This document shows, piece by piece, positions 7,948-17,266 of a DNA stretch of 64,000 nt. Source of the DNA: an uncultured Muribaculaceae bacterium. Its GTDB lineage: Bacteria; Bacteroidota; Bacteroidia; Bacteroidales; Muribaculaceae. The stretch covers positions 1 through 64,000 of the forward strand of contig CAJTYH010000004.1 in assembly GCA_910583675.1 (NCBI GenBank), written 5' to 3'. The position numbers were made by a program, and so were the translations under genes. Position 1 is the first letter of the stretch, and every line of letters starts with the position of its first letter. The notes below the pieces were generated by a model. It was not told where the DNA came from. It saw nothing but the letters and a program-made list of their open reading frames with translations, and did no database searches.

Positions 7948-9177
7948 ATGAATCGAAAAATATTTATAATCCTATTGATCTTCTGCTCGTTTTTGTCTGC
8001 ATCTGCACAAAGTGGCAAATATGACGAAAAGGTAAATGTAGGCAACGGGCTTTACAAAGTCAAGACTCATGACCGTTGGGGTATTGTGGACGACAATGAC
8101 AAATTAATGTTGTCCGTTGAATACAACGAGCCGCTCTTCATGAATGGCAAAGCCGTAATAACCATTTTTGGAACAAGACAACTCGCAGGAGTTATTGATT
8201 CCGTCGGAAATTTCACACAATACCCTCCTTATTTTATAGATGCCTCATATCCATTCGTATGTGATGACATGCTGGCTGTCAGAAAAAACGCATCCGGAAA
8301 CTGGGGTTTTCTCAATACAAAAACCGGAGAGCTGCTGAAAGTGGAGATCGACCGTATAAAGAATAAAAACATCAAACAGCTGAAGAAACTTGGCATTACA
8401 GGCTACGGAACTAAAGGCACATTCATCTTTGAATTTGTAGCACCGTTTGTTGAAGGAATAGCAGCAGTTTATACGCCCAAAACCGGATGGCATCATATTG
8501 ACAGTGCCGGACAAGAAAGATTCTCAAGTACTGCTCCTGCCCTGTTCCGCTCATCTCTTCACAATGGAGAATGTGTCATTTTCGGAGACAAAGGCATTGT
8601 CGTATGCAAAGAAACCCCGGATTATCGTGCCGGTGTGATAAACTACCTCGAAAACGACTACGAGTTAAAACTTTATCACGAGAAGCTGTCCTATCCCTAC
8701 GCAATTCAAACCAACAATTCAAGATTAACACTCAACTCAAAGCTCCAAGCCGACAAATTCGAAAATTTTTCTCGCGGAGACTCTGTGATACTGATAGAGC
8801 GTCCAAAGATCGTTCCTCCAAAAATAGAGGTGAAAAAAGATAGCTTCAACATGGCAAGGGACATAAGAGTGGAATTGTCAAAGAATGCCGTTTCCGCATC
8901 ATCAAAGGGAACTGCTCCTGTCACCATAAGCATCACCAATACCGGCGAATTTGAATCTGCCCCCTTGGAAATCGTAATAACTATCAAAGGAACGAAAAAG
9001 GAATGGCAGGGAATCATTGCAGCTGGAGAAACACAAGAAGTCACACTCCATATTCCCGCCAAATTTTCGGCCTCTTCAATTACAAGGGCTGTATCCTGGG
9101 TATTGAAAGATCACAATGACGAATTGTCAGGTGAGGAAACCATAACCATACGGCGATATCGGCCATCAAGAAGATAA
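7948..9177 (+). CDS. Secreted WG-repeat protein with Ig-like C-terminal domain
   Basis: A 409-residue exported protein with a signal peptide at residues 1-21 ending in SASAQ. WG-type repeats follow: DRWGIVDDNDKLML near residue 40, a degenerate repeat with LAGVIDSVGNF, and NWGFLNTKTGEL near residue 115. Residues about 300-400 read as a beta-sandwich of CARDB/Ig type (VTISITNTGEFESAPLEIVI). It is the last gene of the operon, 9 bases after the kinase gene, so it may be the periplasmic or surface partner of the kinase's external domain (inference). Downstream there is only a weak imperfect hairpin (about 9260-9293) and no clear terminator. Confidence 0.75.
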   Translation: MNRKIFIILLIFCSFLSASAQSGKYDEKVNVGNGLYKVKTHDRWGIVDDNDKLMLSVEYNEPLFMNGKAVITIFGTRQLAGVIDSVGNFTQYPPYFIDASYPFVCDDMLAVRKNASGNWGFLNTKTGELLKVEIDRIKNKNIKQLKKLGITGYGTKGTFIFEFVAPFVEGIAAVYTPKTGWHHIDSAGQERFSSTAPALFRSSLHNGECVIFGDKGIVVCKETPDYRAGVINYLENDYELKLYHEKLSYPYAIQTNNSRLTLNSKLQADKFENFSRGDSVILIERPKIVPPKIEVKKDSFNMARDIRVELSKNAVSASSKGTAPVTISITNTGEFESAPLEIVITIKGTKKEWQGIIAAGETQEVTLHIPAKFSASSITRAVSWVLKDHNDELSGEETITIRRYRPSRR

Positions 9178-9395
9178 ACATCCAGACACCAAACGACAGC
9201 TAATCACACCACCTCCAGTGAGGGATGCAACCACTTGGCATATTTGCTAAAAGGCGCTGCATTTCTCATTGGAGCTTTTAATTTATGAGAATGGAGCTTG
9301 TCAAAGGTGCGCCATCACTCTGTCATATCAAACAATACTGATGACGCGTTTGTTATAAGGACGACTAATCACAACAATAATCATCACATATTTTA

Positions 9396-10673
9396 ATGGA
9401 CGACATTCTGATAATAATCTGTCTGATATTACTTAACGGTATTTTTTCCATGTCGGAAGTAGCTCTTATATCAGCCCGGAAATCCAAGCTTTCCGCTGAT
9501 GCGCGACATGGAAGTCGCAAGGCTGCGATAGCATTGGATCTTGCTGAACGACCCGATCGCTTTTTGTCAACGATACAAATAGGTATCACACTCATAGGCA
9601 TTCTTACAGGTCTGTTCTCGGGAGCTACGATCGCAAATGATGTGGGAGACTATCTTACGACCTTTGGACTGACTGAGAATACAGCCCACAACCTGGCTAA
9701 AATCGCCATAGTATCAATCGTTACCTACCTCTCCATAGTTGTTGGCGAACTTGTGCCGAAACGCATGGGTATCGGACGTCCGGAAGGAATTGCAAAAGCT
9801 GTGGCAGCTCCCATGAAACTGCTTTCATCAATAGCGTTTCCTCTTGTCTGGTTGCTTTCAGTTTCTACGAGAGCGATAACACGCCTCCTGCACCTTGACG
9901 ACAAGTCCTCCAAGGTCACCGAAGAGGAGATAAAATCATTGATACAGGAAGGGACTGATGCCGGAGAAGTAAAAGAAGTTGAACAGAACATCATGGAACG
10001 TGCCTTGGTGCTGGGAGACTGCCGCATCGCTTCCATCATGACAAGCCGCAAGGATGTGGCAAGCCTGAAAATAGGGATGAATGCAGCTGAAATACGTGAC
10101 ATACTTGCGGAAGAACTCCACTCCACTTATCCTGTATTTGACGAAAGCAAGGAATCAATATGCGGCATAGTATCCCTAAAGCAATTGATACTGATGCTCG
10201 GAAAGAAGGATTTCCATCTTGACTCCCAACTGTCCCAGGGGCTTTTCCTGCCTGAAAGCATGACGGTATATGATGCTCTGGACACATTTAAACGCACGCG
10301 GGAACATTGCGCCCTCGTCTGCGACGAATATGGTTGTTTTCAAGGTATAGTCACACTCATGGACATACTGGACGGGCTTGTAGGAGCAATCACGTCGGAT
10401 GACAGCGAGCCGATGATCGCCAAACGACCCGACAAAGATGAGTGGCTCATTGACGGTCAATGTCCCGTATACGACTTTCTTTCATACTTCGACCGAGCGG
10501 ATCTGTACTCACCGTCACCATATACCACGATCGGCGGTCTGCTTCTGGAAAACCTCCGGCGAATGCCGTCGGTCGGAGATACGTTGGCTTGGCATTGTTT
10601 CAATATAGAAGTCGTAGACATGGATCATACGCGAATAGACAAAGTTGCAGTATCGATCCAACCGATTGATTGA
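9396..10673 (+). CDS. HlyC/CorC family membrane protein (CNNM domain plus CBS pair)
   Basis: A 425-residue inner-membrane protein of the CorB/CorC (CNNM, DUF21) family, associated with divalent cation, mainly Mg2+, transport or efflux. The N-terminal DUF21 region (about 1-185) has the NGIFSMSEVALISARKSKL opening and four hydrophobic stretches, including GELVPKRMG. Two CBS motifs follow (about 205-325; MTSRKDVASL and YPVFDESKE..GIVSLKQL, then CDEYGCFQGIVTLMDIL). The C-terminal CorC_HlyC domain begins near residue 345 (DEWLIDGQCPVYDF). The length is normal. It stands alone, converging with the hydrolase gene one base after its stop. TTTG at 9349 resembles a -33 element, but no -7 match follows at the right distance. 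Confidence 0.9.
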   Translation: MDDILIIICLILLNGIFSMSEVALISARKSKLSADARHGSRKAAIALDLAERPDRFLSTIQIGITLIGILTGLFSGATIANDVGDYLTTFGLTENTAHNLAKIAIVSIVTYLSIVVGELVPKRMGIGRPEGIAKAVAAPMKLLSSIAFPLVWLLSVSTRAITRLLHLDDKSSKVTEEEIKSLIQEGTDAGEVKEVEQNIMERALVLGDCRIASIMTSRKDVASLKIGMNAAEIRDILAEELHSTYPVFDESKESICGIVSLKQLILMLGKKDFHLDSQLSQGLFLPESMTVYDALDTFKRTREHCALVCDEYGCFQGIVTLMDILDGLVGAITSDDSEPMIAKRPDKDEWLIDGQCPVYDFLSYFDRADLYSPSPYTTIGGLLLENLRRMPSVGDTLAWHCFNIEVVDMDHTRIDKVAVSIQPID

Positions 10674-10674
10674 C

Positions 10675-11697
10675 CTATTCCCTGAAATGCTCCTTGAAGA
10701 ATATATCCATGGAGTCAAAAGGTATGACATCCATTCTGTCATAGAGATCCGTATGGCTTGCACCCGTTATTACCATTAAGACTTTATTGTTTGGAGTTCC
10801 GGGACACCAATTCTCGACCAGTTTCCTGTAGGTATCTATACTGAAATATAACGAATGTGCTTTTTCTCCATGAATGAGCATGACGGCACTACGTATCTCG
10901 CCGGCATAAGCCATCAATGGCATATTAAGGAACGACAGCGCGGACGTCTTATTCCAACCACCATTCGAATTCAACGAACGAGGATGATAACCGCGCTTGG
11001 TTTTATAGTAGTCATAATAATCCTGAACGAAGGCAGGAGCGTCTGCCGGAAGAGGATCCGCCACTCCTCCCCCCAATGCATACTGGCCTTTGCTTACATC
11101 TTCTAACCGCTGCAAATTCAGTTGGCGGCGAAGCTCATAACGCGTAGGTTCATCCGACGAATCAAAATAACCAGACCCGGTCACACGGCTCATATCATAC
11201 ATGGTTGAAGCAACAACGGCCTTGATGCGTGTATCGCTAGCCACAGCATTTACAGCCATTCCTCCCCACCCACAGATGCCAATGACGCCTATCTGTTCCT
11301 GATTGACATCATCTCTTGATAGCAGGCAATCAACAGCCGCACTGAAATCTTCCGTATTGATATCTGGAGATGCCACATAACGGGGTACACCCCCACTTTC
11401 ACCGGTAAATGACGGATCAAAAGCAATCGTCAGATAACCACGTGCAGCCATCTCCTGAGCATATATACCGGCAGCCTGTTCCTTAACAGCGCCAAAAGGC
11501 CCACATACAGCAATCGCGGGCAATTTCCCGGCCATACAGATAGGTTTGTAAAGATCGGCAGCAAGCGTTATGCCATATCTGTTAACAAAGGTTACCTTGG
11601 AATGATCAACACGACCATCACGCGGAAACGTCTTATCCCAATCAGTAACAAGTTTTAATTCCTCAATCTTTATTTTATCGCCATTTGACATATACAT
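10675..11697 (-). CDS. Alpha/beta hydrolase with Cys nucleophile (dienelactone-hydrolase-like)
   Basis: A 340-residue cytoplasmic alpha/beta hydrolase of the YcjY/dienelactone-hydrolase-like group. The nucleophile elbow reads GICGWGG (about residue 154), so the usual GxSxG serine is a cysteine, as in dienelactone hydrolases. The acid is likely in the segment before MLIHGEKAHS (about 285), and the His is in ITGASHTDLYDR near residue 320. The substrate is unknown. A second start two codons in (11691) is possible. The gene stands alone, with a good -7 element about 60 bases upstream, divergent from the Gfo/Idh gene. Confidence 0.8.
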   Translation of the reverse strand: MYMSNGDKIKIEELKLVTDWDKTFPRDGRVDHSKVTFVNRYGITLAADLYKPICMAGKLPAIAVCGPFGAVKEQAAGIYAQEMAARGYLTIAFDPSFTGESGGVPRYVASPDINTEDFSAAVDCLLSRDDVNQEQIGVIGICGWGGMAVNAVASDTRIKAVVASTMYDMSRVTGSGYFDSSDEPTRYELRRQLNLQRLEDVSKGQYALGGGVADPLPADAPAFVQDYYDYYKTKRGYHPRSLNSNGGWNKTSALSFLNMPLMAYAGEIRSAVMLIHGEKAHSLYFSIDTYRKLVENWCPGTPNNKVLMVITGASHTDLYDRMDVIPFDSMDIFFKEHFRE

Positions 11698-11757
11698 AGA
11701 ATAGATATTAATTATAATTTAGCATATTTTTCCCACGCGAACTCAGTTTATTCATTG

Positions 11758-11765
11758 CAAAATTA
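11758..11765 (-). promoter_or_regulatory. -7 element for the alpha/beta hydrolase gene
   Basis: Read on the minus strand this is TAATTTTG, an exact fit to the Bacteroidetes -7 consensus TAnnTTTG, about 60 bases before the hydrolase start. No TTTG is seen at the ideal -33 distance. Confidence 0.5.
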
Positions 11766-11857
11766 CAACTCGGGGGTTAATGAACCGCTACCAATTTTAC
11801 ATGGAATACTACCCCGATGTCCGGACAGTCCTATCACTGTCTAATCAAGCTGGCAAT

Positions 11858-11889
11858 TTTGACAATTAATGAAATTATTACTTCCTTTG
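11858..11889 (+). promoter_or_regulatory. Promoter for the Gfo/Idh oxidoreductase gene
   Basis: TTTG at 11858-11861 and TTCCTTTG at 11882-11889 (one mismatch to TAnnTTTG) are separated by 20 bases, the proper Bacteroidetes -33/-7 spacing. The start codon is at 11933, giving a leader of about 37 bases. Confidence 0.5.
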
Positions 11890-11932
11890 CAATTGATATT
11901 CCGATTCATGAAGCTCACAATTCAATGGCGTT

Positions 11933-12964
11933 ATGACAAAGATACGATTTGGTGTAGTCGGTACGAACTTTATAACCGACTGGATGATAGCCGGTGCACG
12001 GCAAGACAACCGTTTTGATCTCAAGGCGGTGTGCTCCCGTAAACAGACCACAGCCGATGCATTTGCCAGTAAGCACGGCATTCCCCATACCTTCACCTCA
12101 TTGGAGCAGATGGCCGCTTCCCCGTTGATTGACGCCGTATACATCGCATCTCCCAATTTCCTGCACGCCGCCCAAAGTATCCTTTGTATGCGACATGGCA
12201 AACATGTGCTTTGCGAAAAGCCTATTGCCTCAAATGCCCGTGAGGCGAGGATGATGACAGATGCCTCCACCAGATATGGCGTCACTCTGATGGAGGCAAT
12301 GAAACCTACGTTAAGCCCAAATTTCAAGGTCGTACAACAGAATATTGACAAAATCGGCAAGATACGAAGGTATTTCGCCTCATTCTGTCAATATTCCTCA
12401 AGATATGACCAATTCAAAAACGGGCTCTTACCCAATGCCTTCAATACCGAATATTCCAATGGAGCCATAATGGACATAGGAATATACACCATATATCCCA
12501 TGGTAGTCCTGTTTGGAATGCCAAGGAAACTTTCCGCCTCTGCCACCATACTGTCATCGGGGGCAGACGGACAGGGATCCGTCATATTCAAATACGACGA
12601 CATGGATGCGGTAATAATCTACTCAAAAATCGCAGATTCACAACTTCCTACAGAAATACAAGGTGAAAAGGGCTGCATAAGGATTGATCGGATAAACCAG
12701 CCCGAAGAGGTTGTCTACACACCACATGGGATTAATACAGGCGGTCTCTCACTCAATACCACGCAACCTATCGTTCTGACAGCAGAAAACACCAACGATC
12801 CATACTATCATGAAATGAAGGAGTTTCTGGATCTCATAGAGACCGGCAAACGGCAATCTGACATAAACAGTCACGCCAACTCGCTTAATACTATGCTACT
12901 GCTTGATGAGATACGCAGGCAGCTTGGAATAGTTTTCCCTGCAGACACCATCTCCGCCCCTTAG
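11933..12964 (+). CDS. Gfo/Idh/MocA family NAD(P)-dependent oxidoreductase
   Basis: A 343-residue sugar or polyol dehydrogenase-like enzyme. The Rossmann fold opens with RFGVVGTNFITDWMI (residues 4-18), and the typical CEKPIASNAREA motif with its Lys is near residue 94. A C-terminal alpha/beta substrate domain includes YSNGAIMDIGIY near residue 180, where the family's GG(A/G)xxDxGxH motif carries Tyr instead of His. No signal peptide is present, so it is cytoplasmic. The substrate cannot be told. It is a single-gene unit converging on the VOC gene. Confidence 0.88.
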   Translation: MTKIRFGVVGTNFITDWMIAGARQDNRFDLKAVCSRKQTTADAFASKHGIPHTFTSLEQMAASPLIDAVYIASPNFLHAAQSILCMRHGKHVLCEKPIASNAREARMMTDASTRYGVTLMEAMKPTLSPNFKVVQQNIDKIGKIRRYFASFCQYSSRYDQFKNGLLPNAFNTEYSNGAIMDIGIYTIYPMVVLFGMPRKLSASATILSSGADGQGSVIFKYDDMDAVIIYSKIADSQLPTEIQGEKGCIRIDRINQPEEVVYTPHGINTGGLSLNTTQPIVLTAENTNDPYYHEMKEFLDLIETGKRQSDINSHANSLNTMLLLDEIRRQLGIVFPADTISAP

Positions 12965-13005
12965 AGACACGCAGTATTTAATGTCCTGAGTAACGATGCC
13001 TCCTC

Positions 13006-13392
13006 TCAAGCACATATTTCAATGATATTTCCTTCTATTCCGACTATTTGACTTTCATAGTAGCCGTCACCTGTAATTCTTGGACCACTTGCAATTGCAT
13101 AGCCCTTCTTTTCAAGCAGATGGGTAATCCTGTCTACCTCCCCGTTACTCCCTACCTTGAACGCCAGATGTATGTAGCCGGTACGCATCTGTGTGTCATT
13201 CTGCGTCAACAGCTCCGGGCGCGTCATGACTTCAAGCCTTGTACCTCCGTCAAAGCGAAGAAAATATGATTTGAAATTTGTCCTTGGATTGTGATATAGG
13301 GCAGATGGGACGGCATCGAAAAATTCAACGAAAAAGTCTTTTATCCCTTCCAGATCGCACACATACAGCGCCACGTGTTCTAAATGCATCAT
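13006..13392 (-). CDS. VOC (glyoxalase/bleomycin-resistance fold) protein
   Basis: A 128-residue single-domain vicinal-oxygen-chelate protein. It has paired beta-alpha-beta-beta-beta modules: HLEHVALYVCDLEGIKDFFV at the N-terminus (metal-type His) and GYIHLAFKVGSN (second His) near residue 75. The end, VGIEGNIIEICA, carries the metal-ligand Glu of the last strand. The substrate is unknown; a glyoxalase or epimerase activity is possible. It lies 16 bases after the DUF1349 gene and probably shares its transcript. Confidence 0.85.
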   Translation of the reverse strand: MMHLEHVALYVCDLEGIKDFFVEFFDAVPSALYHNPRTNFKSYFLRFDGGTRLEVMTRPELLTQNDTQMRTGYIHLAFKVGSNGEVDRITHLLEKKGYAIASGPRITGDGYYESQIVGIEGNIIEICA

Positions 13393-13408
13393 ACTTGTTT
13401 TTTACATG

Positions 13409-14059
13409 TTATTTGTTGGTTTCCAACCATTTTGTCCTCACTGCATCGGGGAGATGCTTGACAGAAAAATCCGAGAAAACAACCTCAAAGCCATCTCCGT
13501 CGGGACAAGCCCCCATCAAGCCCACCTTTACCGGTCTATTTGCCTCCATCCAAGCATTACGCATAAGCGTATACTTCTCGTCGTCAAACGAGTAAAAGAT
13601 TTCAACCGCATCCAGCCTACGCACAGCTTTGATCCATATTGATTCTACCGGGTTATCCAACGCGATTACGCTCCAATCCGATGTATGATGGGTTACCACC
13701 GTACTTAGATTATACTTTCCGTCAACATATTCTATTCCCGCTTTTATATAGTTTTCATGGTCTATCCGTATCATCATTCCCGCTTGGTCGAAACGGACTT
13801 TGTAATCGCCCGACACCTTTACCTTTGCCTCAAACTCACCGCCATATTCGCCATAATAAAACGGCGCATCATCAACCGTGAACCCATAGTGGGATATGCG
13901 CCAATAGTCGCTTTTGGGAGTTACCGTCATTGACAATCGGTTATCAGAAATGCCCCAGTGTTCCGGTTCATTGAACCAGTTCATCTTATCAAGGCTCTGG
14001 GCTGCCAACGGCATACCAAGCCCAATAGAATACAAGCAGATCAACATCTTAATTCTCAT
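13409..14059 (-). CDS. DUF1349 domain protein, exported
   Basis: A 216-residue protein with a signal peptide (about 1-20, ending LAAQS) and a concanavalin-like DUF1349 domain over the rest. Typical family features are WRISHYGFTVDDAPFYYGE, the FDQAGMMIRID element near residue 90, the EYVDGKYNLSTVVT strand, and VKVGLMGACPDGDGFEVVFSDF at the end. DUF1349 proteins have a lectin-like fold and are often tied to carbohydrate handling, but no activity is assigned. The gene shares a palindromic promoter region with the divergent LuxR-type regulator, so co-regulation is plausible. Confidence 0.85.
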   Translation of the reverse strand: MRIKMLICLYSIGLGMPLAAQSLDKMNWFNEPEHWGISDNRLSMTVTPKSDYWRISHYGFTVDDAPFYYGEYGGEFEAKVKVSGDYKVRFDQAGMMIRIDHENYIKAGIEYVDGKYNLSTVVTHHTSDWSVIALDNPVESIWIKAVRRLDAVEIFYSFDDEKYTLMRNAWMEANRPVKVGLMGACPDGDGFEVVFSDFSVKHLPDAVRTKWLETNK

Positions 14060-14136
14060 ATCGTAATTGTCTCAATATTTTTGTTATTCCACAAAGAAGT
14101 CCACCATATTCTTGATGGTGTAATCCTGTTTAGTTA

Positions 14137-14154
14137 TTAACTTTGCAAAGTTAA
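14137..14154. promoter_or_regulatory. Palindromic back-to-back -7 elements
   Basis: TTAACTTTGCAAAGTTAA is a perfect 18-base palindrome lying between the divergent DUF1349 and LuxR-type genes. Each strand holds a perfect TAACTTTG -7 element (plus 14138-14145, minus 14146-14153), so polymerase can engage in only one direction at a time. The LuxR start is 22 bases to the right and the DUF1349 start 78 bases to the left. Confidence 0.6.
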
Positions 14155-14175
14155 AATACTACCGGACAACCGGCA

Positions 14176-14937
14176 ATGGCTATATATAACCATTTTGACA
14201 TGAGCAACAGACCCAAACTTGACAGAACCCTGAAAGAACAGTCGTTAAAATCAGGATTCACCGATCTGCAGAATATACTTCACTATGCCGAGAGCATATC
14301 AAAAATAGAGAATGTAATAGCTGTTGTCAGTGACATAAAAAACAATATAAGTAAAATATATTCCGGTCGATTTGGCACAGCTTTAGGAATTGGGAACTAT
14401 ACACATGAGAATTCCATTTGGGAAAGATCTCTTCTTGATCTCATGAGCGACGACGAACAAGAAGAAAAATATCTTGCAGAACTGCTATTCTTCCATTATT
14501 TGCAACGCACTCCCCGTAATAGCCGTTCAAATTACTATCTGGCATCAAAACTGCGCATAAAGACTGCAAGAGGGGAGTCACTCAATATACTGCATCGTCT
14601 ATATTACATCTATTCCCCTGATTCCGACGCAATTTGCTATGCACTCTGCCTCTATGGAGCTTTGGTTTTCGATTTCGCTGGCAAAAGTCTTGTTATAAAC
14701 TCCCTTACAGGAGCAACTGAAGAGCTTGCGTCGGCAAAAGACATTTCAATATTAAGCAAACGGGAGCAACAAGTCTTAAAACTCATTGCTTCCGGTAAAA
14801 CAAGTGCGGAGATTGCGGATATATTAACCATCAGCAAGAATACAGTCAACCGCCATCGGCAAGAAATCCTGGCAAAACTTCAAGTGAAAAACTCCATGGA
14901 GGCCTGCAAGAGGGCATCAATGATGAGAATAATTTAA
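14176..14937 (+). CDS. LuxR-type helix-turn-helix transcription regulator
   Basis: A 253-residue regulator with a GerE/LuxR DNA-binding domain at residues about 190-250. LSKREQQVLKLIASGKTSAE leads into the turn and the recognition helix SKNTVNRHRQEILAKL. The first 180 residues are an unrecognised sensor region, mostly helical, with a KNNISKIYSGRFGTALG segment that could be PAS-like. No receiver Asp pattern is seen, so it is not a classical response regulator. The start is placed 22 bases after the palindromic promoter; a start at 14200 is also possible. Confidence 0.85.
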   Translation: MAIYNHFDMSNRPKLDRTLKEQSLKSGFTDLQNILHYAESISKIENVIAVVSDIKNNISKIYSGRFGTALGIGNYTHENSIWERSLLDLMSDDEQEEKYLAELLFFHYLQRTPRNSRSNYYLASKLRIKTARGESLNILHRLYYIYSPDSDAICYALCLYGALVFDFAGKSLVINSLTGATEELASAKDISILSKREQQVLKLIASGKTSAEIADILTISKNTVNRHRQEILAKLQVKNSMEACKRASMMRII

Positions 14938-15061
14938 CATTACATAGCAATCCTGATTGTTCCAATCACCGAAAATGTCACGAGCAACATTATCTGGATT
15001 TATATATTCTGAATCCTCCAGCCACTCATGATGAAGGATCTTGGAAGCAGATCAAGGTATA

Positions 15062-15098
15062 AAAATATGGTGCAACCCGTTGGATCGCACCATATTTT
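15062..15098 (-). terminator. Terminator after dnaK (probably bidirectional)
   Basis: Perfect 12-base arms AAAATATGGTGC (15062-15073) and GCACCATATTTT (15087-15098) with a 13-base loop, 22 bases beyond the dnaK stop. On the minus strand the stem runs into TTTTTATA. It can also end the LuxR-type gene on the plus strand. Confidence 0.8.
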
Positions 15099-15119
15099 GA
15101 CTATTTTTGATTGTTGGAT

Positions 15120-17045
15120 TTATTTCACTTCCTCAAAATCCACATCGGTTACGTGGTCGTCTCCGCCGGGATTTGAAGTACCACCTGCGGCACCACCCTG
15201 GAAGGGATTTGCACCGGGCTGGCCGGCAGCGCCTTGAGCCTGTGCCTGAGCATTGAGGATATCCTGCTGAGCGGCACCGAACGTTGTTTCAATCTCCTTG
15301 ATAGCGGCATCAATACCGGCTATGTCCTGAGACTTGTGGGCATCCTTCAGTTTTGCAACCGCAGCCTCTATGGCAGCCTTCTTGTCAGCCGGAATCTTGT
15401 CACCCAGTTCACTTAACTGCTTCTCGGTCTGGAAGATTATAGCATCGGCATGGTTCAGCTTGTCAATGCGCTCTTTCTCCTGTGCATCAGCAGCGGCATT
15501 CGCTGCTGCTTCATCTTTCATTCGCTTGATCTCCTGATCGGTAAGACCGGAAGAAGCCTCGATGCGGATGCTCTGTTCCTTTCCGGTGGCCTTGTCTTTT
15601 GCCGACACGTTAAGGATACCGTTGGCATCAATCTCAAAAGTAACCTCAATCTGAGGAATGCCACGAGGCGCAGGAGCAATGCCATCAAGATGGAATTTGC
15701 CGAGCGTCTTGTCGTCCTTTGCCATAGGACGCTCGCCCTGAAGCACATGGATCTCTACCGAAGGCTGATTGTCGGCAGCGGTGGAGAATGTTTCGCTCTT
15801 ACGGGTAGGAATGGTTGTGTTGGCTTCAATAAGCTTTGTCATTACGCCGCCAAGAGTTTCTATACCAACCGACAGAGGCACTACGTCAAGGAGAAGGACA
15901 TCTTTCACATCACCGGAGAGCACACCACCCTGAATGGCAGCGCCTACAGCAACCACTTCATCGGGGTTCACCCCTTTTGAGGGAGCCTTGCCGAAGAATT
16001 TCTCTACGATGGCCTGAATGGCAGGAATACGGGTGGAACCACCTACAAGGATAACTTCGTCAATATCGGAAGCCTTCAATCCTGCATCCTTTAGAGCCTG
16101 CTCGCATGGAGCCATGGTGGCATTGATCAGTCTGTCTGCAAGCTGCTCGAATTTCGCACGTGTCAATGTCTTGACCAAGTGCTTGGGAATACCGTTGACC
16201 GGCATTATATAAGGAAGGTTGATCTCCGTGGAAGTCGTGGATGACAACTCTATCTTTGCCTTCTCGGCAGCTTCCTTAAGACGCTGAAGAGCCATGGGAT
16301 CCTGACGGAGGTCTACACCCTCATCCTTAAGGAACTCGTCAGCAAGCCAGTCAATAATCACATGGTCGAAGTCGTCACCACCGAGGTGGGTGTCTCCGTT
16401 TGTAGATTTGACCTCGAACACTCCATCGCCAAGTTCAAGGATGGAAATATCGAACGTACCGCCACCAAGGTCGAAAACTGCAATCTTCTGATCCTTGTTG
16501 CTCTTGTCAAGGCCATATGCCAGAGCAGCAGCAGTAGGCTCGTTCACGATACGTCGCACAGTAAGACCGGCAATCTCTCCCGCCTCCTTTGTAGCCTGAC
16601 GCTGTGAATCGTTGAAGTATGCCGGAACGGTGATAACCGCTTCCTTTACTTCCTGTCCCAGATAGTCTTCCGCGGTCTTCTTCATTTTCTGAAGTATCAT
16701 GGCGGAAATTTCCTGAGGAGTATACTGACGGCCGTCAATATCCACCCTTGGAGTATTGTTGTCGGCGCGCACAACTTTATAAGGCACGCGTTCGATCTCT
16801 TTTGCTACCTGATCATAGGTCTCACCCATGAAACGCTTTATCGAATATATCGTACGTCCAGGATTCGTGATGGCCTGACGTTTGGCGGGATCGCCAACCT
16901 TTCGTTCACCACCGTCCACGAATGCCACAACGGAAGGAGTCGTATTGCGTCCCTCGCTGTTAGGTATCACAACAGGATCCTTACCTTCAAGAACAGCGAC
17001 ACATGAATTGGTCGTTCCCAAGTCGATACCGATTATTTTTCCCAT
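15120..17045 (-). CDS. dnaK: Chaperone DnaK (Hsp70)
   Basis: A 641-residue Hsp70 chaperone that binds unfolded segments in an ATP cycle with DnaJ and GrpE. The first residues [17 protein letters not shown] form the phosphate-1 loop, [16 protein letters not shown] is phosphate 2, and [14 protein letters not shown] is the adenosine motif. The linker [12 protein letters not shown] precedes the substrate domain, and the tail ends in a Gly/Ala/Gln-rich stretch and a [12 protein letters not shown] end. The length is standard. dnaJ and grpE are not adjacent. Upstream lies a 610-base gap with several dyads and no CIRCE-type repeat, and Bacteroidetes lack sigma-32, so how heat induction works here is open. 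Confidence 0.98.
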   Translation of the reverse strand: MGKIIGIDLGTTNSCVAVLEGKDPVVIPNSEGRNTTPSVVAFVDGGERKVGDPAKRQAITNPGRTIYSIKRFMGETYDQVAKEIERVPYKVVRADNNTPRVDIDGRQYTPQEISAMILQKMKKTAEDYLGQEVKEAVITVPAYFNDSQRQATKEAGEIAGLTVRRIVNEPTAAALAYGLDKSNKDQKIAVFDLGGGTFDISILELGDGVFEVKSTNGDTHLGGDDFDHVIIDWLADEFLKDEGVDLRQDPMALQRLKEAAEKAKIELSSTTSTEINLPYIMPVNGIPKHLVKTLTRAKFEQLADRLINATMAPCEQALKDAGLKASDIDEVILVGGSTRIPAIQAIVEKFFGKAPSKGVNPDEVVAVGAAIQGGVLSGDVKDVLLLDVVPLSVGIETLGGVMTKLIEANTTIPTRKSETFSTAADNQPSVEIHVLQGERPMAKDDKTLGKFHLDGIAPAPRGIPQIEVTFEIDANGILNVSAKDKATGKEQSIRIEASSGLTDQEIKRMKDEAAANAAADAQEKERIDKLNHADAIIFQTEKQLSELGDKIPADKKAAIEAAVAKLKDAHKSQDIAGIDAAIKEIETTFGAAQQDILNAQAQAQGAAGQPGANPFQGGAAGGTSNPGGDDHVTDVDFEEVK

Positions 17046-17266
17046 AATGTCTTATAGTTTTTATATTAGTTTTTCTTGTGTTACATTCTCGTCAGGGATG
17101 TTCATTATGACAAGTCCCTGTTATGGCATGTTCCGGATTCGATGGATATGCACCTCACTCATCCGGTGTCACTTTCAATAAGAAAACAAATGTTGTGCCA
17201 AAAAGGTTGAAAAGCATTCATGCGGGGCGAAATTTTTCATTCAAATACCTGCAACGAAAACCTTGC

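Noticed and set aside
9260..9293. Terminator after the T6SS-like operon
   Set aside because: CATTTCTCAT and ATGAGAATG pair only with a gap, and no T-run follows on the plus strand.
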